Of a DNA stretch of 64,000 bases, positions 57,021 through 64,000 are shown in pieces. A model generated the notes under the pieces. It was not told the origin of the DNA, did not search any database, and saw nothing but the letters and a program-made list of their open reading frames with translations. Numbering within the stretch: position 1 is the first letter of the stretch; the number at the start of each line of letters is the position of its first letter. The DNA comes from Buddleja alternifolia (Eukaryota; Streptophyta; Magnoliopsida; Lamiales; Scrophulariaceae), in assembly GCA_019426215.1 (NCBI GenBank), contig CM033396.1, positions 20,599,101 to 20,663,100 on the forward strand. The letters are read 5' to 3'. Position numbers and translations under genes: made by a program.

Positions 57021-58604
57021 TTAATTGATCATGAACTTAATCACGTCCGTTGGTGAGACCACTTCGATCGAATAGGACATGAAATAGTGCCTCAATTTGA
57101 CTGAGGCAAAGTATAGGCTTAGACACCATTTTTCGATTGAGGTGTACCTCTTCTCGGTATCATTTAAAAGTTTTCTTAGATAGAAGACAGACTGTTCATA
57201 GCCTCTATCATTTTCTTGTACCATAAGGCAACTGACTGAATGATTAGCCGCTGATATGTACAATCTCAACTTTTTCCCTTTTCGAGGAGGGATTAAAACT
57301 GGAGGTTGGGTTAAATAGCTTTTTATGACTTCAAAAGCATCTTGCTGTCTTTCTCCCCAGACAAACTCATCCTCATCTTTTAAATGTAAGATAGGCGAGA
57401 ATGCTTCTGTTTTTCCGGCTAAATTAGATATGAATCTCCGTAAGAAATTGACCTGCCCTAGAAAATGTTGCAGCTCTTTCTTATTTCTCGGAGGTTTAGC
57501 TTCTAAGATAGCTTTGGCTTTGTTTCGATCCACCTTTATACCTCGATTATGAATTAGGAATCCTAAAAAGTTTCCAGCTTCTACACCAAAAGCACACTTT
57601 AATGGATTCATCTTTAACTTAAAATGCCTCATTCGTTTGAAGGCTTCGGTGAATGATTTCAAGTGGTCTTGATATGTTTGTGCTTTGACCACTATATCAT
57701 TTATATATATTTCAAGGGATTTAGCAATCAAGTCATGGAACATATAATTTATGGTCCTTTGGTACGTAGCCCCGGCATTTTTCAACCCAAAGGGCATAGC
57801 ATTTCATTCAAAGGTTCTTATGGAACCTGGGCATCAAAATGCCATTTTGTTCCTATCTACTTCAGATATTTTTAACTGATAATACCCGGAGTAGCCATCC
57901 ATAAAGGACATCACTTTATGCCTCGCAGCCGCGTCGATCAAGACATCAGCTATAGGCATAGGATATTCGTCTTTTGGTGTGGCTCTATTCAGATCTCGAA
58001 AGTCGATACAGATTCTTACTTTCCCATTCTTCTTGATTACTGGGACTATATTTGCCAACCATTCAACGTATCGAGTTGGTCTTATGAAATTGGCTTTTAC
58101 CAACTTTTCAATCTCCTCTTTGATTGCATCCATCAAATCGGGAGACAATCGACGAGGTGCCTGTATTACTGGCTTAAAGCCAGATTTGATTGGTAATTTG
58201 TAGCGAGCTATATTCATATCTACCCCAGACATTTCGTGATGTGCCCAGGCGAAGCAATCTTTAAATTGATATAAGATCCTTATCAATTTCTCCTTTTCAA
58301 ATTGACCCAATTTTGAACTTATATTAGTCATTCTTGGATCCTCTGCCGTTCCAAGATTGACTTCTTTTAAAGGGTCTTGGATATCTTTCCTGATATCCTC
58401 ATCGGGCTCCATAATCCCTCGCTCGAACGTATGAGCTGAACAGTTCCCTTCAGTTTCGAAACACTCAATCACACTATGATTAACATCTACATTACTCTCT
58501 TCGACTAAAACATGATTGTAATTAGATAAGTTTGTCATAACGTTTTCGATTAACAACTTCTCAAACAAACATTCGGTTACATTGTCATAATTATCTTTGT
58601 CCAC
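57021..58604 (-). pseudogene. pol: Element G reverse transcriptase and first RNase H
   Basis: RT motifs in order: VRICIDFRDLNRATPKDEYP, MDGYSGYYQLKI, MPFGLKNAGATYQR, and the catalytic site, which reads YINDI where YVDDI or YMDDI is usual. That is loss of the first aspartate by a G-to-A change in element sense. The thumb (GFLIHNRGIKVDRNKAKAI) and the first RNase H (VSCLMVQENDRGYEQSVFYL, DTEKRYTSIEKWCLSLYFA) follow; the RNase H has lost some catalytic acids, as usual in dual-RNase H elements. Two TGA codons lie at 57798-57833, consistent with former CGA and TGG. This copy cannot be active. Confidence 0.87.
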
Positions 58605-59033
58605 AAAAAACTAAATAAAGGAAGATTACATAGTCCCTAAATCGATCTAGGCTACTTATCATCTACTTCGGTTGTAGATTGATCCTCGTCTTTTTGTGTC
58701 ATGAAGCTTCCTTCTTCATCTTCTGTTCCTACCGATTCGAGTGCTGGTAACTCCATTCCTTAGCTGTCTTTTATTTCGACTCCCCTAGCCAGGCACCTAG
58801 CATTGACAATGTGAGTATCAATGAAATAAGAATTTTGTTTGGCTTTTATAATTTTGAATTTATGTCCATTCCAACAAACTAAATCCTGATGCAGGGTTGA
58901 AGGGATACAATAATTTTGATGTATCCAATCTCTCCCCAATGAGGCTTTAAACGATGATGCATTCGTGTTGACCACGAAAAAGGCAGAGTATGAACTCTGA
59001 GTCCCAACCTTTATTCGGCAGGGTAAGACCACG
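58605..59033 (-). pseudogene. pol: Element G protease, C-terminal part and linker to RT
   Basis: SYSAFFVV is followed by SFKASLGRDWIHQNYCIPST and LHQDLVCWNG, the end of the retropepsin region in Tat-type elements. Several stops (including TAA at 58760-58762) separate it from RT. The protease start lies across element F at 62872-63110. The last 57 bp (58977-59033) repeat sequence at 62877-62933 (see findings). Confidence 0.82.
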
Positions 59034-59051
59034 GAACTCTGAGTCCCAACC

Positions 59052-59110
59052 TTTTTTTTTTTTTTTTTTTCTTTTTCTTTTTTTTTTTTTTTTTTTTCGT
59101 TTTTTGTTAA

Positions 59111-59158
<48 letters not shown>

Positions 59159-59229
59159 AATAAAAAAGAAATAAAAAAAATAAAATGAAAATATTAAAAT
59201 AAATAAAAAAAAAAAAAGTGGTGCCCCCA
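59052..59229. repeat. T-run/A-rich low-complexity block, left copy
   Basis: Long T runs, a TTAAAGC interruption, then A-rich DNA ending GTGGTGCCCCCAT (to 59230). The part from 59107 recurs at 62504-62629. Reading frames over it (poly-Phe and poly-Lys) are artefacts. Confidence 0.85.
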
Positions 59230-59230
59230 T

Positions 59231-60784
59231 TCTGCTTTCCGCGCCTAGGCGCCATGCTGTCCACGCCTGGGCGCCGTATCTGCCTTAGTTTCCACGGTTG
59301 AGCGCAATTTCCTTATATTTAGAGACCGAATTGGATGAAGTTCCCTTCTACAAAGTTGTAGAGCTATGTGTTAGCTTCAAATGAGGACTTGAATCATCCA
59401 AATCGGAGTTCCGTGGAGAGAGTTATGAAGGAAATACAATTGCTGCGCCAGACAGAGGCAAATGTGCCCAACATTCTGCTGACCGCGCCCGAGCGCCGTA
59501 ATTCCCGCGCCTAGGCGCGCCCACACCCGGGTTTTGATTCCTTTAATCCAAAAGTTCATCATTTGATGGTGGAATAGAATAGTGAAAGCCATGATGTTAG
59601 CACATGTGTTGGGGGACATGTTTGAGGGGAAAAGGGCCATTGTTTATTGCACCATGATGGGGTGTGGAGTAAAAGAGGAGAGTGCCCATCATTTCTTGTC
59701 TTCAAGGAGCATCTTCTTCACTTTGGGGGAGTGCTCTTGACCGAAAAGGGCTTCACTCTTGACCAATTCTGGGAGTTTAAAAAGGGGAGAGGGAGGCCAA
59801 GACAAGGGGAGAACCACTTTTGGGAGAAGACACCCCATTGGGGGGGGAAACCCCTCACAACACACACTTGACAGGGGGGGGGGGGCGAAAATCTGCTTCA
59901 TTGATCATCATTCTTAGAAGGCAAGAGGAGGTGAAGAGCTAAGGATTGAAGCTCCACTTGAGGATCCATCACCATTCAACCTTTGAGGGAGTTTGTTCAT
60001 TGTTTATTGCATTTTTTGTGTTTACACTTATGTATATGAACATGTTGAATTCTTCTATGTTGATGGTTATGAGCTAAACTTGTAGAACTTAGGCCATGTG
60101 AAGGCCAATTTATGAATCAATATATGTGAAGTGAATTTTCGTATTAATTCTCATAATGCTTTGTGTGTTGATTTTGAGCTTTTATCACAATCATGTATTT
60201 GATCACCATATGCTTGCTATATTGCCTAGTCTAGTCGTTCGAGAGAAGATAGATTAGGGTTCAATGGAATTAACACATCATCCGAAATAAATGAGGAATT
60301 GCCCTAGACATAGGTAAAGATTCCCGGGTGCGGTTAGCCGGATTCGTCCGGGGAAACTCTAGAACGATAATGCGTGGTTGTTGATTAGATTCTCGGATAG
60401 ACGTATTTAGAGAACCGTCAATTAATCATAGGATTATTATGTGCCGAGACATCGGGTAATAGTCAATTTAGGAGTTTCCACCAAAGCAATAGGAGTCTAA
60501 TAATTCGAAGAATAGCTTATATGTATTGATGAGTAGATTCGGTTATTGCATGTGCCTTAGTCGATTTTATCATACGTGAGATTTAATCCATTGCTTGTTT
60601 CCTCTTTGATTCTTCGTTTGTTTAAACTTTTTCTTGCACTTTACTTTAATTGTCTTTTTCGTTGTAAAATCATAAACTAAAATGCAAGTCTCCGTGGTTC
60701 GACAACCCGGACTTTTAGTCCACTTTTATTACTACACACGACTAGTGCACTTGCTATCAAAGCACGTTAAGTATTAGCGTGTCA
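59231..60784 (+). repeat. Element F LTR, plus orientation, lacking its first part
   Basis: Reverse-complement relative of D's LTR, ending TGTCA next to the primer site. GC-rich boxes lie at 59240-59276 and 59488-59522. The initial TGATAAGAGG part is missing here. Confidence 0.82.
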
Positions 60785-60790
60785 AGTTTT

Positions 60791-60808
60791 TGGCGCCGTT
60801 GCCGGGGA
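60791..60808 (+). other. Element F primer binding site (Athila type)
   Basis: TGGCGCCGTTGCCGGGGA, six bases after the LTR end, identical to element D's site but in plus orientation. Confidence 0.92.
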
Positions 60809-62461
60809 CTTGTTCATTTTAGTTTTTGATTTTTGTTTTGTTTTCTTTTTTTTTTCGTTTTTATTATGTTTATCTTTGTTTCCTTACCTTTTGTTCAAGC
60901 ATGCACTTTTGGCATGCTTCTTTTTGAGTCTTGATGGTTTTGTATTGTGCGTACATGACATGTAGTCGCTGCGTTTTGCCTTGGAAAATCTTCCGTTGCG
61001 GATTTGAGCTTGGAGCGGATCTCACGTGTTTAAGGGTTGCTTCTCAGCACCCTTGTTGTAAGTACTCTTGGTTACCCCCCTTGTGAGTATGTATAATTGC
61101 GTCAACATTGAGGCCAAATGTTGAGTTTAAGTGTGACATGGGGGGTATATGAGTAGTGTTTATCGATTTTATGTGTCACGTGATCTTGTTTTTAGCTCAA
61201 GTTTGGGGGAGTCGTTGCTATTGCATGTGTTTTGTACTAATTTTTGAGAAAAATCAAGCATAAAGTTTTGTTCTAGAATGTTAGCTTGCCGATTGATGCA
61301 ATTAGACTTGAGAACTCGAGACAATGGCATGATATCTTGTATATTTCTATTAATGGTCTAAAATGTAAAAGCACACATCTTGGTTATACTCATTTCAACC
61401 ATTGGTTGAGAATCAATCTTCCTTAGATGATACACGTGCACACAAGTCAAAGGTAGAGGGATTGAAAAGGGTTCTCCATCTCGAGACATGTGAGGAGCAC
61501 CCCGGATATATTAACCTAGATTTTTTCTCATGTTGTTTTGAGATGATTAGTTGCTTATGGGTTTATAATTGTGTTCAAAGAATGAATGATTGAGATGAGA
61601 TTGGTATGACCTCGAAAATTCGGTCAGGCCGACGAGTATTGGAGGCCACCAAAGCACCATTGCCTATATACTATACTCGTTGAGCTAATTTGAGCTTTGC
61701 TCAAGCCAATCGGGAATGAGTTGAATAAAAGACCTCGTTCTATTTCGTGGCCTTTGCCACTCGGGTGATTAAGTTCTTAGGAGTGTCTTAACACTTAGCA
61801 CCCTAAAACCCTCTGGTTTGGGAGTTGTTGACCCAAAGCCCGTTACATGGGTGGCAAAGAAGATCTAAAGGGGTAGAACATCGCACGAAGCCTTATGTTG
61901 TTGTAAGCTTAAATCATTCAAAACGTGTTAATGATAAAGTAAAGTGAATGTAAATGAGCACAATTTAACCTTGAAGTTTCCTATGATTTGATAAACTCTA
62001 TGATCTATCGAAAGTTGGTAGATTTGGGGAATGTTTCCGAGCATGGTAGGGATGCCTTTCGATCATAATACTTTAGATATTATCCCACTACACCCTTTGG
62101 AAATTGGTTCGATTCTAGGTGTTGAATGAGCATTGTTTTCATTTGTGTACATATTATTGAGCTTTATTGTCACTTGATTTGTGCCATTGCATCATAGTTC
62201 TTATTTCAAGTTGTCTCGGTTGGTTTGAGTTTAGCATCCTTCGATTTTGTGGGTATATCGTATGCAAACCCTCACGAGACTAAAACTCGTCCTTTGAGGT
62301 AACTCAAGGGTTCAAAGGCTTGTTGCATTCGCTAAATGCAACCGTTTACTCCACGAAAGTGAGTTAGGTAGTTTTCTTTTTGTTTCTCTCTTTGATTGAT
62401 GATGTTTCCTTATCTTAGAACTCTTATTGCTCGAGGACGAGCAATTGATAAGTGTGGGGGT

Positions 62462-62466
<5 letters not shown>
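60809..62466 (+). other. Element F interior: non-coding leader plus Athila 3' untranslated region
   Basis: 1.66 kb with no gag, pol or accessory ORF. The first 270 bp or so are leader-like. From about 61080 it is the reverse-complement relative of D's 42027-43400 and ends with the purine tract GTGTGGGGGTGT. The element thus kept both ends of the RNA and lost everything coding. Confidence 0.78.
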
Positions 62467-62508
<42 letters not shown>

Positions 62509-62518
62509 CTTTTTTTTT

Positions 62519-62550
<32 letters not shown>

Positions 62551-62629
62551 TTATAAAATAAAAAAGAAATAAAAAAAATAAAATGAAAATATTAAAATAA
62601 AAAAAAAAAAAAAAAAGTGGTGCCCCCAT
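62467..62629. repeat. T-run/A-rich low-complexity block, right copy
   Basis: It stands where the 3' LTR should start, directly after the purine tract, and ends GTGGTGCCCCCAT like the left copy. Confidence 0.85.
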
Positions 62630-62871
62630 GCAGGATGTTATTTCGGCGCCTGGGCGTGGTCGGAGGGCGCTTGGGCGCGGGAGTGCGAAGCAACTTGGCC
62701 TAAACGTGTTTAATTACGTCGTTTTTCGCCTCGTTTCTTCGTATGTTCTCATTTATCACTTGTAATCACTTAACACCACGATTAAACGCAAATGTGGCAT
62801 GATTTAGTCAATAAATGAATCCATAGCATAAGTCCCATGGGCTTAAAAACACGTAAAAATGCCTCTTATCA
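62630..62871 (-). repeat. Element F: inverted first 242 bp of an Athila LTR
   Basis: The reverse complement starts TGATAAGAGGCATTTTTACG as in D's LTR and runs to the first GC-rich box. Its orientation is opposite to the LTR at 59231-60784. Confidence 0.8.
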
Positions 62872-64000
62872 ACCACGAAAAAGGCAGAGTATGAACTCTG
62901 AGTCCCAACCTTTATTCGGCAGGGTAAGACCCCGGCTACTCGAGTAGCTTGCCCAGAAAAACCATAGACTGACACATCAGTGCTGACTAGGTCTTTCACT
63001 ATTTTTCCTAACCTCGTTAATGTTTTCGGGCATAATGTTAACGGTGGCCCCATTATCAACTAATACTTTGCCAATTTTAACGCCTTCGATCTCGGCTTTT
63101 ACAAATAAAGGTCGCATATGGTTATTATCGATCTTTTCTTTTGAGATTCATTATCTGTTTTTGTCTCTAATACTTTGTTGTTAGGAATTTCTAACCTCGA
63201 AATATTACATGTCTCAGAGATGGTCATCATCTCAAGAGAATTCAACTCTTCATCCATTGAGTCTTCTTTTGTGGCAAATGCCGCTGGCGAAATCGTCACC
63301 ATGTTCACATCTTTATCCTCTTCGAACTGTAGGGCTCTTTTTAGAGATGCTTCTTTTGCTTTCAAATCGGCTTCGTTTGCCGATTCTTCATAGGTGGAAT
63401 CTCCTAACAGGATATCCAAGTCGTCATCTAACTCGAAATTATCTAGGTTTTTATCCTCTTTGAGTTTTGTGTTTTTCTCCCTCAAGCCAGTATCTTTAAA
63501 CTGATCACTTAACTGATCGATATCTTTCTCATACTCATCACCCTCGGGTTTAGTTCCCATCTTGGCTTTCAGCAGCCCCTTGTTTAACGCCCCTTCTTCG
63601 ATTCGAAGGTTCGCGATGATAGCCTCCTACTGCATTTCTAATGCCACAACAGCTCGAGAATAAGCTACCTGTTGCTTAATATTCTTCTGGCGGTTATTTC
63701 TCTTCCTCTCTACCTGCTCACTGGATTCACTCAAATGGCTAAACGGTGAATCCCTGCCTTCTAACGGAGGCATACCATAACCTCTGCCACCCCTTCCTCG
63801 AAAGTGCCGATTGTAGGGCTGGAAATTGAAGCTGTTGTTCTCGTACCTTTGCCTCTTGTTCCACTCCCTTTGGTAGGCTGGCACCCAATCGGGATCATTC
63901 GGGATCACTTGTAACCTTACTAACTCGTAGTGCAGGGTGTCAGCACATTGACTGCAGAGCACCTTCTGCATCTGAGTAAGGTTGTTCACAACTTTCAAAG
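62872..64000 (-). pseudogene. Element G, right fragment: gag end and protease start
   Basis: From the right edge: a basic, Arg/Gly-containing gag-like segment (RLQVIPNDPDWVPAYQREWN, FRGRGGRGYGMP), a frame break near 63610, an acidic linker (63099-63560), then retropepsin (KVLVDNGATVNIMP with DNG at the usual DSG position) with a frameshift near 63035 leading to GFSGQATRVAGVLPCRIKVG. The protease continues at 58976 downward beyond element F. The gag N-terminus and 5' LTR are outside the window. Confidence 0.78.

Larger units (their letters stand above)
56568..59033 (-). mobile_element. Element G, middle fragment
   Basis: The part of G between element A and element F: second RNase H, first RNase H, reverse transcriptase and the end of the protease, all on the minus strand. 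It starts with the second GATGT copy (56568-56572). Confidence 0.85.
59034..62871 (+). mobile_element. Element F: coding-free Athila derivative, rearranged
   Basis: Inserted in G's protease. Left to right: a T/A-rich block, most of an Athila LTR in plus orientation (59231-60784), a primer site, a non-coding interior, a purine tract, a second T/A-rich block, and the first 242 bp of an Athila LTR in inverted orientation (62630-62871) ending CTTATCA. G sequence ACCAC follows, and ACCAC also occurs at the matching point left of the insertion. It has no gag, pol or accessory gene, so it could have moved only with help from a relative such as D. The inverted right end and long homopolymers make its exact structure doubtful. 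Confidence 0.7.

Noticed and set aside
58947..59264. ORFs rich in Phe and Lys at 58947-59264 and 62312-62629
   Set aside because: They are translations of T and A homopolymers in the low-complexity blocks of element F, not genes.
60791..60808. The primer sites as fragments of real tRNA genes
   Set aside because: Only 12-18 bases match and they adjoin LTR ends; no tRNA cloverleaf sequence surrounds them.

Overview
This window is plant nuclear DNA, most likely intergenic heterochromatin of an angiosperm. It is made almost entirely of LTR retrotransposons inserted into one another. I see no conventional single-copy host gene, no rRNA or tRNA gene and no bacterial-type feature. The lineages present are Tat and Athila Ty3/gypsy, Sirevirus-type Ty1/copia and a second Ty1/copia type. 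They prime from the initiator-Met tRNA site TGGTATCAGAGC or the Athila site TGGCGCCGTTGCCGGGGA, both typical of flowering plants. The species cannot be named from the sequence.

Layout, from outside in. Element G is a Tat-type Ty3/gypsy element on the minus strand that runs off both window ends; it is seen at 1-5144, 56568-59033 and 62872-64000. Right to left it carries gag-like sequence, protease, reverse transcriptase, RNase H, a second (archaeal-type) RNase H and integrase. Beyond the integrase it carries, on the opposite strand, a seven-exon gene with a plant mobile domain (32-3573). Element A is a plus-strand Ty1/copia element (5145-56567, target duplication GATGT) lying inside G's second RNase H. 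Four elements lie inside A. B is a Sirevirus-like element in A's 5' LTR (5981-19963, duplication GTTTG). C is a Sirevirus-like element in A's reverse transcriptase (25410-39727, duplication ATATT). D is an Athila element in A's RNase H (40360-53330, duplication GAGGC). E is a solo LTR in A's 3' LTR (54431-55690, duplication ATATG). Element F (about 59034-62871) is a rearranged, coding-free Athila derivative inside G's protease.

Relative ages read from the LTRs agree with the nesting. D is youngest (about 0.5% LTR difference by hand count), B differs by about 3% and A by roughly 3-4%. Almost every coding region is broken. In G, B and C most nonsense codons sit where a relative or the local context suggests CAG, CAA or CGA, as expected from deamination of methylated cytosine. 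D instead shows only single-base frameshifts.

The parts most worth attention are the accessory genes. G's antisense plant-mobile-domain gene has six introns that all keep the reading frame. The Sirevirus-like elements carry an accessory gene of about 4.2-4.4 kb after pol; in C it is split by two phase-1 introns. D carries an Athila accessory ORF that appears to share a domain with those of B and C. Each family with an accessory gene is also sprinkled, in coding and non-coding DNA alike, with its own short CpG-containing word: TCGA in G, RCGCTT in B and C, and GCGCCTAGGCGC in D, E and F. A lacks an accessory gene and shows no comparable word.
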